Positions 1 to 9,440 of a stretch of DNA of 64,000 bases are shown in pieces (the first letter of the stretch is position 1; each line of letters opens with the position of its first letter). The notes beneath the pieces are model-generated. The model did no database searches. It was not told the DNA's origin and saw nothing but the letters and a program-made list of their open reading frames with translations. Made by a program: the position numbers and the translations under genes. Origin of the DNA: Chloroflexota bacterium (GTDB taxonomy: Bacteria; Chloroflexota; Anaerolineae; Anaerolineales; Villigracilaceae); the NCBI GenBank assembly GCA_021414245.1, contig JAIOOU010000001.1:100371-164370 (forward strand), given 5' to 3'.

Positions 1-783
1 TTACGCAAGGGACTGGGCGTGTTCGCAAATTTACGCCCGGTCAAGGTGCACCCAGCTTTAATGGAATGGTCACCGCTCAAGCCGGAGAAGTTGAAAGGCG
101 TGGATATTCTTGTCGTGCGGGAGCTTACGGGCGGGCTGTATTTCGGCTGGCCCAAAGGCCGTGACATCAAGGATGGCCGTGAACGGGCCGTGGACACGCT
201 TGAATATTTCGATTACGAGATCCTGCGTGTCCTGGAGTTGGCCTTTGAACTGGCCAGGGGCCGCCGGAAAAAAGTGACTTCGGTGGACAAGGCCAATGTG
301 TTGGAGACGTCCCGTTTGTGGCGGCAGATCGCGGCCCGAATCGGGGCGGAGAATCCGGATGTGGAACTCGAACATACCCTGGTGGATACCGCTTCCATGC
401 GATTGATCACCGGGCCGGCCTGGATGGATGTTGTGGTCACCGAGAACATGTTCGGTGATATCCTCACGGATGAAGCCTCGGTTTTGGCGGGGTCAATGGG
501 GATGCTGCCTTCTGCCAGTTTGGGCGGATCAGGCCTCGGGTTGTATGAACCGATCCATGGGTCCGCGCCGGATATCGCAGGCAGGGGCATCGCAAATCCG
601 ATCGGCACGATCCTGTCCACAGCCATGCTTCTGCGTCATTCGTTGAAACTCGAGGCTGAGGCAGTCGCAATTGAGAATGCCGTGGAGCGGACCATAACCG
701 AAGGGGCGCGCACAACGGATCTCGGTGGCAAGTTAACGACCCGTCAAATGGCGGATGAAATTATTAAAAATATAGGAGATTAA
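1..783 (+). CDS. leuB: 3-isopropylmalate dehydrogenase, 3' part
   Basis: The reading frame is open from the first base, so the N-terminus lies outside the window; about 260 residues are visible. LeuB oxidatively decarboxylates 3-isopropylmalate with NAD+ in leucine biosynthesis (cytoplasm). The visible part has the family signature around [15 protein letters not shown] and the following [12 protein letters not shown] stretch, plus the [15 protein letters not shown] nucleotide-binding loop. The gene ends 3 nt before the ilvE start, so both branched-chain amino acid genes are probably co-transcribed. Isocitrate or tartrate dehydrogenase relatives share the fold, but the HGSAPD loop and the ilvE neighbour favour LeuB. 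Confidence 0.93.
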   Translation, partial: LRKGLGVFANLRPVKVHPALMEWSPLKPEKLKGVDILVVRELTGGLYFGWPKGRDIKDGRERAVDTLEYFDYEILRVLELAFELARGRRKKVTSVDKANVLETSRLWRQIAARIGAENPDVELEHTLVDTASMRLITGPAWMDVVVTENMFGDILTDEASVLAGSMGMLPSASLGGSGLGLYEPIHGSAPDIAGRGIANPIGTILSTAMLLRHSLKLEAEAVAIENAVERTITEGARTTDLGGKLTTRQMADEIIKNIGD

Positions 784-786
784 ATC

Positions 787-1741
787 ATGGGAATGGAATC
801 GAAATTCATCTGGAAGAACGGCGAACTTGTACCGTTTGAGCAAGCGACCATACATTTTCTCACGCCGGCCCTGCATTACGGTGCGGCTGTGTTCGAAGGG
901 ATCCGTTCCTATAACACCCCGAAGGGACCGGCCATCTTCCGGTTGCGAGAGCATGTCGAGCGTCTGTTCGACTCGGCCCGCGTTCTGGGCTTTCGCGATT
1001 TTCCATGGACTGTGGATGAGATTTGCAAGGCCCACAAGGATACGGTCCGCGCGAACGGGTTCACGGATTGCTATGTGCGCCCGTTGATGTATTTGGATGG
1101 CGGCGGCTGGAACTTGAACGTGGACAGCGGCAAACCCGCCCTGATGATCGCAGTCTGGGAATGGAACAATTATCTGGGAGATGATGCGCTTGCGAAAGGC
1201 ATCCGCGCCAACATTTCCTCCTTTACCCGTCATCACCCGAATGTTTCGATGACCAAGGCCAAGATCTCCGGAAATTATGTCAACAGCATTCTTGCCAAGA
1301 CCGAGTCGCAGCGCCTTGGATTTGAAGAAGCCATCATGCTGGACCCACAGGGATACATCGCCGAATGCACCGGCGAGCCCACAGGGATACATCGCCGAAT
1401 GCACCGGCGAGAATCTTTTTGTCGTACGAAATGGGAAGATCGTTACCCCGTCCACTGCGCCCGTGCTGGAGGGAATCACCCGTAATTCCATTTATACGAT
1501 CGCCATGGAACTTGGTTATGAAGTGCTGGAACAGCCGGTCTCACGGGATCAGCTATACATAGCTGATGAGGTTTTTGTGTGCGGCACTGCGGCCGAGTGC
1601 ATCGGGCTGAGTGAGATCGATTTCCGCACCATTGGAGACGGCAACTCCGGCAAGGTGACTCGCGAGATCCAGAATGTGTACCACGACGCGATCCGCGGCA
1701 AGGTGAAGAAGTACGAAAGCTGGTGTGACTACGTGGGGTAG
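787..1741 (+). CDS. ilvE: branched-chain amino acid aminotransferase, frameshifted by a tandem duplication
   Basis: IlvE is the PLP enzyme for the last transamination step of Leu, Ile and Val synthesis. The start at 787 has a good ribosome site (aggagatt) just after leuB. Frame 1 reads normally through the KISGNYVNS region (lysine of the Schiff base) up to about 1377. It then enters a second copy of a 34-bp segment and shifts frame, stopping at 1485. The rest of the enzyme (ECTGENLFVVRNGK onward) continues in another frame to a stop at 1741. Removing one 34-bp copy restores a continuous protein of 306 residues, the normal family length. As written, the gene yields a truncated product. It is either a recent mutation or an assembly error. 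Confidence 0.9.
1344..1411 (+). repeat. perfect 34-bp tandem duplication inside ilvE
   Basis: Copies lie at 1344-1377 and 1378-1411 and are identical, starting cccacagggatac and ending caccggcgag. Since 34 is not a multiple of three, the duplication changes the reading frame in the middle of ilvE. Confidence 0.95.
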
Positions 1742-1750
1742 GACCATCTC

Positions 1751-1789
1751 ATCCCGTTGACCGGGTTGATCCGGTCAACGGGATTTTTT
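1751..1789 (+). terminator. intrinsic terminator after ilvE
   Basis: A perfect 14-bp stem (atcccgttgaccgg / ccggtcaacgggat) with a 6-nt loop is followed by a run of six T. It ends the leuB-ilvE transcript. Its T run overlaps the -35 box of the rpsB promoter. Confidence 0.9.
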
Positions 1790-1814
1790 ACAGGCGGGAT
1801 TCCTGTGTTATAAT
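1787..1814 (+). promoter_or_regulatory. promoter of the rpsB operon
   Basis: TTTACA (1787-1792), 16-bp spacer, TATAAT (1809-1814) preceded by TGT, an extended -10. It directly follows the ilvE terminator and precedes rpsB by about 155 bp. Confidence 0.75.
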
Positions 1815-1840
1815 CCCGCCGCCTTGAAAAAGGCACATTC

Positions 1841-1900
1841 TGCTTGGGACGGGCAACAAGCGTCCCTGAGCGGGTCAGGCCGCAAGGCTGTATCCCCGCT
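1841..1900 (+). ncRNA. structured 5' leader upstream of rpsB, possible autoregulatory element
   Basis: In the transcribed leader, gggacg (1846-1851) can pair with cgtccc (1861-1866), and agcggg (1869-1874) with cccgct (1895-1900). Inside the second stem is a hairpin closed by a GCAA tetraloop (cc-gcaa-gg, 1880-1887). Ribosomal protein S2 controls its own mRNA in several bacteria, so a regulatory role is plausible. No known leader class was matched here; this is inference from base pairing. Confidence 0.4.
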
Positions 1901-1971
1901 AAACTCATTCCGTTCCACGCCTTTTTATATAAACTTTGCGTCGGAGAACGGCAAAAGTTAAGGAGTCTTCA

Positions 1972-2859
1972 ATGGCTGTTATTTCCATGAAAGCCCTGCT
2001 TGAGAGCGGCGTCCACTTCGGACATCGCACCAACAAGTGGGACCCCCGTATGAAACCGTACATCTTCACCGAGCGTAACGGGATTCATATTCTCGATCTG
2101 CAGCAGACCGTCAAGTTACTGCACCAGGGGTATAACGTCATCCGTGACACCGTTGCGAATGGCGGCAATGTTCTGTTCGTTGGCACAAAACGCCAGGCGC
2201 AGGAAACCATCGCCGAGGAAGCCGCGCGCTGCGGCATGCCATATGTGACTGAACGCTGGATGGGCGGCATGCTCACCAACTGGGCCACCATGTACAAGCG
2301 CATCCAGGAATTGGAACGCCTCGAAAAACTGCGCGATACCGAGGAAATCTATCACCTGACCAAGAAGGAAGGTTTGCTGGTCGAACGCGAGATCACCCGC
2401 CTGCAGACCCGTTTATCCGGCGCCCGGATCATGAAGCGCCGCCCGGACATGCTCTTTATTATCGATGTGGGTCGTGAAGAAGCCGCCGTACGTGAGGCGA
2501 ATCTTCTGAATATCCCGATCGTTGCCTTGGTCGACACCAACTGCAACCCGCAAAACATCGATTATGTGATCCCGTCCAATGACGATGCCATTCGCGCCAT
2601 CAAACTGCTGGTTGCCAAAATGGCGGATGCGGTTCTGGAAGGCAAGGCTTCCCGCAAGGAAGAGGAGCCCGAACAAGCCGATGCCGGCTCGGAAAAACCC
2701 AAATCCCGCCCGTCCCGCAAGGCCGCTGTGGAGACCGAACAGGACGAGAACATGGGGGAGGACGCCCTGCTTGGTGAAGCCACTATTGCAAAATTGAACG
2801 TCACCCGCAAGGTGGATGATGCCCCGGCCGCCAGCGATGCCGTCGAAGCAGCTGAATAA
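1972..2859 (+). CDS. rpsB: 30S ribosomal protein S2
   Basis: S2 binds late in 30S assembly and helps anchor S1. The start at 1972 is chosen because of aggag at 1961-1965; an in-frame upstream ATG at 1936 would add 12 residues unlike the family. The N-terminus MAVISMKALLESGVHFGH and the HRTNKWDPRMKPYIF motif are classic S2. At 295 residues it is longer than most S2 proteins (about 240-260) because of a low-complexity, Glu/Ala/Lys-rich C-terminal tail from about residue 230. First gene of the rpsB-tsf-pyrH-frr-uppS-cdsA group, a conserved bacterial order. Confidence 0.97.
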   Translation: MAVISMKALLESGVHFGHRTNKWDPRMKPYIFTERNGIHILDLQQTVKLLHQGYNVIRDTVANGGNVLFVGTKRQAQETIAEEAARCGMPYVTERWMGGMLTNWATMYKRIQELERLEKLRDTEEIYHLTKKEGLLVEREITRLQTRLSGARIMKRRPDMLFIIDVGREEAAVREANLLNIPIVALVDTNCNPQNIDYVIPSNDDAIRAIKLLVAKMADAVLEGKASRKEEEPEQADAGSEKPKSRPSRKAAVETEQDENMGEDALLGEATIAKLNVTRKVDDAPAASDAVEAAE

Positions 2860-2882
2860 GAAAGCGAACCAAGGATAGTGAA

Positions 2883-3491
2883 ATGGAAGTAACTACTGAA
2901 ATGATCAAGAAATTGCGCGCAGCCACAAGCGCTCCCATGTTGGACTGCCGCAAGGCCTTGCAGGAAGCAAATGGCGATTACGATAAGGCCGTGGACTGGC
3001 TGCGTGAAAAAGGCATGGCTACTGCAGCCAAACGCGCCGATCGCGAAGCCTCGAATGGCGTCGTGGAAATGTATTCCCATGGCGGTGGACGCGTGGGTGT
3101 GATGGTGGAGATCAATTGTGAGACCGACTTTGTGGCCCGCAATGAACAATTCCGCAGCCTTGCGCATGAGATTGCCCTGCAGATCGCGGCCAGTTCTCCA
3201 AAATATATCAAGGCCGATGAAATCCCCGCCGCAGAGCTGGAGCATGAAGCCGAGATTGCCCGGGCCCGGGCGGTTGAGGAAGGCAAGCCCGAGAACGTCA
3301 TGGCCAAGATTGTCGAAGGCCGGGTTGAGAAATATAAGGATGAAGTCTGCCTGATACGCCAGACCTACATTCGGGATGAATCCCTTACCATTGAAAAGCT
3401 GATCTTGCAGAATGTCGCAGCGATCGGTGAAAGTGTGATCGTTCGCCGCTTCCAACGCTGGGAGCTTGGTGAGAGCACCACTCAGGAATAA
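2883..3491 (+). CDS. tsf: elongation factor Ts
   Basis: EF-Ts is the guanine nucleotide exchange factor that recharges EF-Tu with GTP. The N-terminal UBA-like domain reads MIKKLRAATSAPMLDCRKAL, followed by the EF-Tu contact motif TDFVARN. At 202 residues it is of the short type (one core repeat rather than two), as in Thermus and relatives. It lies 23 nt after rpsB and is followed by a terminator. Confidence 0.97.
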   Translation: MEVTTEMIKKLRAATSAPMLDCRKALQEANGDYDKAVDWLREKGMATAAKRADREASNGVVEMYSHGGGRVGVMVEINCETDFVARNEQFRSLAHEIALQIAASSPKYIKADEIPAAELEHEAEIARARAVEEGKPENVMAKIVEGRVEKYKDEVCLIRQTYIRDESLTIEKLILQNVAAIGESVIVRRFQRWELGESTTQE

Positions 3492-3500
3492 GTTTTAAGA

Positions 3501-3526
3501 GCCAGCCTTCGGGTTGGCTTTTTTTT
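3501..3526 (+). terminator. intrinsic terminator after tsf
   Basis: gccagcc / ggttggc stem with a ttcg tetraloop and eight T residues. It separates rpsB-tsf from pyrH and may only reduce readthrough. Confidence 0.88.
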
Positions 3527-3528
3527 AG

Positions 3529-4281
<753 letters not shown>

Positions 4282-4392
4282 TGTTCTGGTCATCTCCCTT
4301 GTGTTCCTAAAATTGTGGATGCATAGGGGAATTCGGGAGATTTGCTCTCCAATTTTGTGAGAGTCTCTCAGTTTTTGGCATTTTCTATCATG

Positions 4393-4425
4393 AATTTATG
4401 CTCCCATAGCATAAATTCTTGTTTT
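4393..4425 (+). terminator. hairpin between pyrH and frr, possible terminator
   Basis: Perfect 10-bp stem aatttatgct / agcataaatt with a 5-nt loop, followed by cttgtttt. The stem is AT-rich, so termination would be weak. It lies in the 184-bp gap before frr. Confidence 0.55.
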
Positions 4426-4465
4426 AAGGTATCCTTGACGCGTAATCATTTTCAGGAGGAAGATC

Positions 4466-5035
4466 GTGAGTACTGAAGAAGTAAGAGATCTATTAAAAGA
4501 TGCTGAAGGCCGCATGAATGGTGCGATCCATTCGCTTTCAGACGATCTTGCAGGCATTCGTACAGGGCGCGCCAGCCCTGCCTTGGTGGAGAAACTTTCC
4601 GTGGAATATTATGGCGCTCCCACACCGCTCATGCAGCTGGCATCGATCAGCGTGCCCGAGCCGCGTTCCATCATGATCAAGCCGTTCGACGCGGCCTCCC
4701 TGAAAGATATTGAAAAAGCCATTCGGGCTTCCAATCTGGGACTAAATCCCAACTCGGATGGAAAGGTCATCCATTTGAACCTGCCCCCCCTCGATGAAGA
4801 ACGCCGCCGTGACCTGGTCAAGCAGATGAACCACCGGCTCGAAGAGGCCCGCATTGCAGTACGCAACATCCGCCGCGATCTGCATAACGAGATCCGTGAT
4901 TATGAGAAGGAAAAATTGATCACCGAGGACGATCTCAAGCGCGCCGAGGAAGACCTGCAAAAGCTGACTGATAAATTCATCGAAGAGATCACCAAGCACG
5001 GCTACGTCAAAGAAAAAGAGATCATGGAAGTGTAG
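4466..5035 (+). CDS. frr: ribosome recycling factor
   Basis: RRF splits the post-termination ribosome together with EF-G. GTG start at 4466 with aggagga 5 nt upstream. The signature GRASPALVEKLSVEYYG and the long C-terminal coiled region (EIRDYEKEKLITEDDLKRAEEDL, shown in parts) match the two-domain RRF. 189 residues, normal length is about 185. Confidence 0.96.
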   Translation: MSTEEVRDLLKDAEGRMNGAIHSLSDDLAGIRTGRASPALVEKLSVEYYGAPTPLMQLASISVPEPRSIMIKPFDAASLKDIEKAIRASNLGLNPNSDGKVIHLNLPPLDEERRRDLVKQMNHRLEEARIAVRNIRRDLHNEIRDYEKEKLITEDDLKRAEEDLQKLTDKFIEEITKHGYVKEKEIMEV

Positions 5036-5081
5036 TGTCATTTTCCGGCTGCCGCCCGGCGTCGGAAAGAGCATTTAACTT

Positions 5082-5828
5082 ATGGCTGAAACTCCCATTA
5101 CGACCCCTATCGAAAAAGTCCCCCAGCACGTTGCCATGATCATGGATGGCAACGGTCGTTGGGCGCTTCAGCGCGGCTTGCCGCGTCTGGCCGGACACAA
5201 GGCGGGTACTGAAAACCTGCGCCGCGTTATCCGCGCCAGCGTTGAATTTGGGGTGAAGTATCTGACGATCTACGCCTTCTCCACCGAGAACTGGGGACGT
5301 CCGCCCGAGGAAGTAAAAGGGTTGATGTATATTCTTGAAGATGTCATTGACCGTGAATTGAATGAATTGCATAAGGAAGGCGTACAGCTGCGCCATATCG
5401 GCCGCCTGGAACGGCTTGCCCCTTCACTTCAGGAAAAAGTCCTGGATGCAATTGATGTGACCAAAAACAACGACCGTTTGATCTTAAATATCGCTTTCAA
5501 TTACGGTGGGCGGGATGAGATTGTCCAGGCCATTCAGCGCATGATGAAGGATGAGGTCCCTCCTGAAAAGGTGACCGACGAACTGGTCAGCCAGTATCTT
5601 TATACGGCTGGTGTTCCGGATCCCGACCTGATCATTCGCACCTCGGGTGAGCTGCGGGTCAGCAATTTTCTGATCTGGCAGGCTGCCTATTCTGAATGGT
5701 ACATCACACCGACCTACTGGCCGGATTTTGACAAGGAAGAGTATCGCCGCGCCCTCGAATCTTATGCCCACCGCGATCGCCGGTATGGCAAGGTGTCTTC
5801 GGGGGAGTTACAGGGATCGAATGCGTAG
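5082..5828 (+). CDS. uppS: isoprenyl transferase (undecaprenyl diphosphate synthase)
   Basis: A cis-prenyltransferase that extends farnesyl diphosphate with isopentenyl units to make the C55 lipid carrier of cell-wall and surface glycan synthesis. [13 protein letters not shown] near residues 16-28 contains the catalytic Asp22. The C-terminal motif [18 protein letters not shown] binds substrate phosphates. 248 residues is normal. The stop overlaps the start of cdsA by 8 nt, indicating translational coupling. The ribosome site is weak. Confidence 0.95.
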   Translation: MAETPITTPIEKVPQHVAMIMDGNGRWALQRGLPRLAGHKAGTENLRRVIRASVEFGVKYLTIYAFSTENWGRPPEEVKGLMYILEDVIDRELNELHKEGVQLRHIGRLERLAPSLQEKVLDAIDVTKNNDRLILNIAFNYGGRDEIVQAIQRMMKDEVPPEKVTDELVSQYLYTAGVPDPDLIIRTSGELRVSNFLIWQAAYSEWYITPTYWPDFDKEEYRRALESYAHRDRRYGKVSSGELQGSNA

Positions 5829-6633
5829 ACGCCTGATCACTTCGCTGGTATTGGCTTTTGTTGGAATGCCCGCCATCATTTTTGGCGGCATCTTTTATTT
5901 TTTATTGATGGGGATTTTTCTCGCTGGCGCGGCCTGGGAGTATGTGCATTTGTTCCGGGCCGTAAAATATGAACCGAACATGGTGATCACCGTTGGCGGT
6001 GTGACCCTGACCATCTTCGCCCGCATGTTCCTTCCACAATTGGCAATGCCTGTCTTTGCAGCGTTCATTCTCGCTGCTCTGGCTTATCATCTTATCTCTT
6101 ATGAGCGCGGCCGGGATCAGGCCGCGCTTGATTTTGCCATTACCCTGACCGGAGTGACGTATATCGGCTGGCTCGGCTCCTATCTCTTCGATCTGCGGAA
6201 CCTTCCAGATGGGGGGTGGTGGTTGATGCTGGTCATGTGCTGCGTCTGGCTTGGTGACTCGGGAGCCTATTCCCTTGGCAGGGCTTATGGCAAACATAAA
6301 ATGGCACCCCGTCTGAGCCCGAAGAAGAGCTGGGAGGGATATGCCGGCAGTGTGTTCACCGGCATGATCGCCGGTCTTTTCTTTGTCTATGCTTTTACCA
6401 CCTATGGAAACTTGGCCGGGGAAATCACCTACTGGCAGGGTGCCTTGCTTGGATTGACCCTCGGCGCGCTGCCACCTTTGGGAGATCTGGGCGAAAGCAT
6501 GATCAAACGCCAGTCCGGGATCAAGGACTCGAGCGACATCATCCCCGGTCATGGCGGTTTCTTTGACCGGATCGACTCATGGTTGTGGGGTGCAGCCATC
6601 GGTTATTACTTCCTGATCTTTTTCATTTTATAA
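5821..6633 (+). CDS. cdsA: phosphatidate cytidylyltransferase
   Basis: CDP-diacylglycerol synthase, an integral membrane enzyme at the head of phospholipid synthesis. Start at 5821 ([13 protein letters not shown]) overlapping uppS. Several hydrophobic segments run through the 270 residues. The C-terminal signature [21 protein letters not shown] followed by FDRIDS fits the CdsA family pattern well. The uppS-cdsA pair is conserved across bacteria. Confidence 0.95.
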   Translation: MRRRLITSLVLAFVGMPAIIFGGIFYFLLMGIFLAGAAWEYVHLFRAVKYEPNMVITVGGVTLTIFARMFLPQLAMPVFAAFILAALAYHLISYERGRDQAALDFAITLTGVTYIGWLGSYLFDLRNLPDGGWWLMLVMCCVWLGDSGAYSLGRAYGKHKMAPRLSPKKSWEGYAGSVFTGMIAGLFFVYAFTTYGNLAGEITYWQGALLGLTLGALPPLGDLGESMIKRQSGIKDSSDIIPGHGGFFDRIDSWLWGAAIGYYFLIFFIL

Positions 6634-6653
6634 AATAAATACCGGAGGCTCAA

Positions 6654-7646
6654 ATGGATGTTCTTGGAGCTACCCCCACCCGAAATCTCGCGCTTGAACT
6701 GGCACGGGTCACCGAAGCTGCGGCCATGCTGGCAGGTCGTTTCATGGGACGGGGAGATAAGGAGGGGGCTGATCAGGCTGCCGTTAATGCGATGCGCCTG
6801 GTCCTGAGCACGGTGGATATGAACGGGGTCATCGTCATCGGTGAAGGGGAGAAGGACCGGGCCCCGATGTTGTTCAACGGCGAAAAAGTGGGTAACGGTT
6901 CATCCCCCGACGTGGACGTGGCCGTGGACCCGATCGACGGGACCCGCCCTTTGGCATTCGGCCGCTCAAACTCTCTGGCCATGGTGGCCCTCGCCCCGCG
7001 CGGGACCATGTTCGACCCGGGGCCCTTCCTGTATATGAACAAACTGGCAGTGGGACCGGAAGCCAGGGGTGTGATCGATATCGAAAGACCGATCATTGAC
7101 AACCTGAGGGCTATTGCGAAAGCCAAAGGAAAAAATATTGAAGACTTGACCACGATCATTCTCGACCGCCCGCGTCACGATGACATGGTCAGGGAAATTC
7201 GCAAAGCAGGCGCGCGTATCCGCCAAATCCCGGATGGTGACGTGGCGGCTGCGTTGATGACCTCCTGGCCTGACTCGGGAGTGGACGTATTGCTCGGCAT
7301 CGGCGGCACGCCGGAAGGCGTGATCACGGCTTGTGCGCTGCGGGCCATGGGCGGTGAGATTCAGGGCAAACTGTATGCGCGCGATGAGGATGAACTGCGC
7401 CGTGGACGGGAGGCCGGATACAATTTCGACAAGATATTGACCATGAACGACCTAGTCTCCTCTGAGGATGTTTTCTTTGCCACCACAGGCATCACCGATG
7501 GGGAGCTGCTTAAAGGCGTGCGCTATAATGGAAATCAGATCACGACCGAGAGCCTGGTCGTGCGTGGATTGACTGGAACCATCCGACGCATTAACGCCAC
7601 CCACAGTTCAGACAAACTCGATAACCTAAGTTCGATCCATTATTAA
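6654..7646 (+). CDS. glpX: class II fructose-1,6-bisphosphatase
   Basis: GlpX-type enzyme of gluconeogenesis, hydrolysing fructose 1,6-bisphosphate, metal dependent. GEGEKDRAPML (residues 63-73) and DPIDGT (92-97) form the metal and phosphate site of the inositol-phosphatase fold. 330 residues is usual. Start has accggaggctcaa upstream. It follows cdsA by 20 nt and may be the last gene of the operon. Confidence 0.95.
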   Translation: MDVLGATPTRNLALELARVTEAAAMLAGRFMGRGDKEGADQAAVNAMRLVLSTVDMNGVIVIGEGEKDRAPMLFNGEKVGNGSSPDVDVAVDPIDGTRPLAFGRSNSLAMVALAPRGTMFDPGPFLYMNKLAVGPEARGVIDIERPIIDNLRAIAKAKGKNIEDLTTIILDRPRHDDMVREIRKAGARIRQIPDGDVAAALMTSWPDSGVDVLLGIGGTPEGVITACALRAMGGEIQGKLYARDEDELRRGREAGYNFDKILTMNDLVSSEDVFFATTGITDGELLKGVRYNGNQITTESLVVRGLTGTIRRINATHSSDKLDNLSSIHY

Positions 7647-7670
7647 TGTCATGGCGATGCCATTTCCACC

Positions 7671-7699
7671 TTGACATTCCCCAATGTTATCCGTATAAT
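7671..7699 (+). promoter_or_regulatory. promoter of tRNA-Asn
   Basis: Perfect consensus TTGACA (7671-7676), 17-bp spacer, TATAAT (7694-7699). The tRNA begins 11 nt after the -10 box. Confidence 0.92.
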
Positions 7700-7710
7700 C
7701 TCGCACGCAT

Positions 7711-7783
7711 TCCTGACTAGCTCAATCGGCAGAGCGAGCGGCTGTTAACCGCTAGGTTCTAGGTTCAAGTCCTAGGTCAGGAG
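7711..7783 (+). tRNA. tRNA-Asn (GTT)
   Basis: Complete cloverleaf: acceptor tcctgac / gtcagga, D stem gctc / gagc, anticodon stem agcgg / ccgct around ctGTTaa, T stem ctagg / cctag around ttcaagt, discriminator G. CCA is not encoded. 73 nt. Its 3' half is the integration site of the element that follows, and the integration restores an intact tRNA. Confidence 0.96.
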
Positions 7784-7785
7784 CT
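7749..7785 (+). repeat. attL, 37-bp direct repeat
   Basis: Runs from the 3' side of the anticodon stem through the discriminator base and 2 nt beyond (ccgctaggttctagg ... gtcaggagct). Identical to 14166-14202; bases on both outer sides differ, so 37 bp is the exact repeat. Confidence 0.95.
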
Positions 7786-7791
7786 ATTGCA

Positions 7792-7836
7792 ATAATTAAT
7801 TTGCCCTCAGCTAAATGCTGGGGGCAAATTAATTAT
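7792..7836 (+). terminator. element-supplied hairpin replacing the tRNA terminator
   Basis: 20-bp stem (ataattaatttgccc... / ...gggcaaattaattat) with one G-T pair and a 5-nt loop. It sits 8 nt after tRNA-Asn, where the host terminator would have been before insertion. There is no T run, so it may act as a processing or weak termination structure. Confidence 0.6.
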
Positions 7837-7915
7837 CAAAATTGAATAAAACTCAATTACAATATTATGATGGTACTTGCTGATATTCAATCATAGTTTA
7901 TCAAAGGAGGATAAT

Positions 7916-8365
7916 ATGACATCTGATTGGAAAGCTGAACTCGATGACATGTTTCAAAACGATGAAAAACAAAAGAAAAATGACATTGCAGAACGTGCAT
8001 TAGAAGAAAAGAAAGTTGTGGAATACATTGAGACCGTATTAGTACCTGCATGCGATGAACTCAAGGCATATTTTGAGGATAAAGGGAAGCGAGTATCCTC
8101 TACCAAAGGAACTAGTAGTGTAACGATTTCTGTATCGAATAATAATGGAATGCTTGAATTAAGTGTGCAATACAAGGCTAGCGCAAGATTAGGCAAAATT
8201 TCGGTTTACCCCGAAAATACTTTTTTAGATAAGAAAGACGGTAAAAGATATACAACTCATGGTGGTACTGTAGAAGGTAAAACTGACAGCGGTGTTCCCA
8301 CAAAAGATGACGTAATTGCAAATTTTGTCCGTGAATACAAACAAACCTATACATATCCATCCTAA
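7916..8365 (+). CDS. hypothetical protein of the element, 149 aa
   Basis: Start at 7916 is set by aaggagg 5 nt upstream; an in-frame upstream codon at 7877 lacks one. The first 40 residues are highly charged and probably helical (EKQKKNDIAERALEEKK). The rest looks like a compact alpha/beta domain with a beta-rich middle. No Cys motif, signal peptide or membrane segment. I do not recognise a family. It is transcribed toward the integrase gene, convergent with it, and is the first gene inside attL. Confidence 0.75.
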   Translation: MTSDWKAELDDMFQNDEKQKKNDIAERALEEKKVVEYIETVLVPACDELKAYFEDKGKRVSSTKGTSSVTISVSNNNGMLELSVQYKASARLGKISVYPENTFLDKKDGKRYTTHGGTVEGKTDSGVPTKDDVIANFVREYKQTYTYPS

Positions 8366-8381
8366 TCAAGAAAAATAAACA

Positions 8382-9440
8382 TCATTTGTTTTTCTGTCTC
8401 CACAACACAAAATCTCTTAATAGCTTTATCATTTCCTCCTCAGTCGATGCTGGCTGGGGAGGAAGACTAAGTGAATCAATTCGCTTCTTCACCTCATCAT
8501 CATTATGCACAGAATAGAATTGGTCTGTGATTTTCATGCTTGAATGCATTACGTTCAGACTTACGGCTTTATAATCCGCCACATCTTTTGAATTTGCTAA
8601 ACCATAGTGAATATGCCCATGCCTAAATTTATGTGGGGAGTGATAAGGCAACCCAACCCGCTCTAGCCATTCTTTTATATTTCTTCTTGCTATTGTCTCT
8701 CTATGCTCACCAATAGAAACAATATTTTTCTCTATTTTGCCTGTTACATTGGATAGGGGAGCGAACCAATAACCATTTGGAGGTAATGCCGATCTCACCT
8801 CATTATCCCAATCTTTCACCACCTTTAGCAATTCGGGAATATCCAATAAAAAAGTAACAGCATGTTTGCTGTTTTTTGTCCTAACTCCAAGGCTGGGGGA
8901 TTGTATTATTTTCTTGTTGGCAATATCTACCGCTTGAATAGGCAAGGATACAAACGCCCCTATCCTTATCCCTGATAAATATAAAAATACCGCCGCCGCT
9001 CTTGCCCTTCTTTCCTGAATTGAATTCGCAGGACTTGCAGCTATTTTACAAATTTCTTCTAATGAAACCGCCTCGGCATTTTTGGGTATATCAGAGAGTC
9101 TTTTTACTTTTACGGTTTTTATCCATGCCTGCTTTATTCTTTTGTAGCTATACTCATTATCAGACAGCCAGGTGAAAAATAACCGGGCTGTAGCCAATGT
9201 CTTTTTGATGTAAACGGCTGATAATTGCCCTTCTTCGCCATCCATACGAGCTGTGAGCATGTATTCAGGGAAACTTGGCCTGATCTTCATGACTTCTCTG
9301 AATGGCTTTTCCTGTGCCCATTCGAGTAAATATCGTAAATGAGTTTGTTCTTTCTTCAAAGACCCAATAGTAATTTGATCTACCGATAGCCGGTATTCAT
9401 AATATTTCTTTGTCAATCGCCAATTATCCTTATTTATCAT
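8382..9440 (-). CDS. int: tyrosine recombinase / integrase
   Basis: Site-specific recombinase that would insert and excise the element at tRNA-Asn. Numbered from the chosen start, the catalytic residues are Arg159 (SGIRIGAFVSL), Lys about 192, HKFR with His270 and Arg273, His299 (MHSSMKIT) and Tyr309 (DQFYS). The N-terminal 110 residues look like a SAM-like core-binding domain. Start at 9440 (MINKDN) has agagggg upstream; a GTG at 9458 is also possible. It overlaps the preceding zinc-ribbon gene, so it is probably translated as part of the rep operon. 352 residues. Confidence 0.9.
   Translation of the reverse strand: MINKDNWRLTKKYYEYRLSVDQITIGSLKKEQTHLRYLLEWAQEKPFREVMKIRPSFPEYMLTARMDGEEGQLSAVYIKKTLATARLFFTWLSDNEYSYKRIKQAWIKTVKVKRLSDIPKNAEAVSLEEICKIAASPANSIQERRARAAAVFLYLSGIRIGAFVSLPIQAVDIANKKIIQSPSLGVRTKNSKHAVTFLLDIPELLKVVKDWDNEVRSALPPNGYWFAPLSNVTGKIEKNIVSIGEHRETIARRNIKEWLERVGLPYHSPHKFRHGHIHYGLANSKDVADYKAVSLNVMHSSMKITDQFYSVHNDDEVKKRIDSLSLPPQPASTEEEMIKLLRDFVLWRQKNK

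Noticed and set aside
733..1491. Long open frame on the minus strand over ilvE
   Set aside because: Mirror of the ilvE codons; no ribosome site and no family pattern, while ilvE is clear on the plus strand.
2562..3455. 297-codon minus-strand frame over rpsB-tsf
   Set aside because: Shadow of two well-conserved genes.
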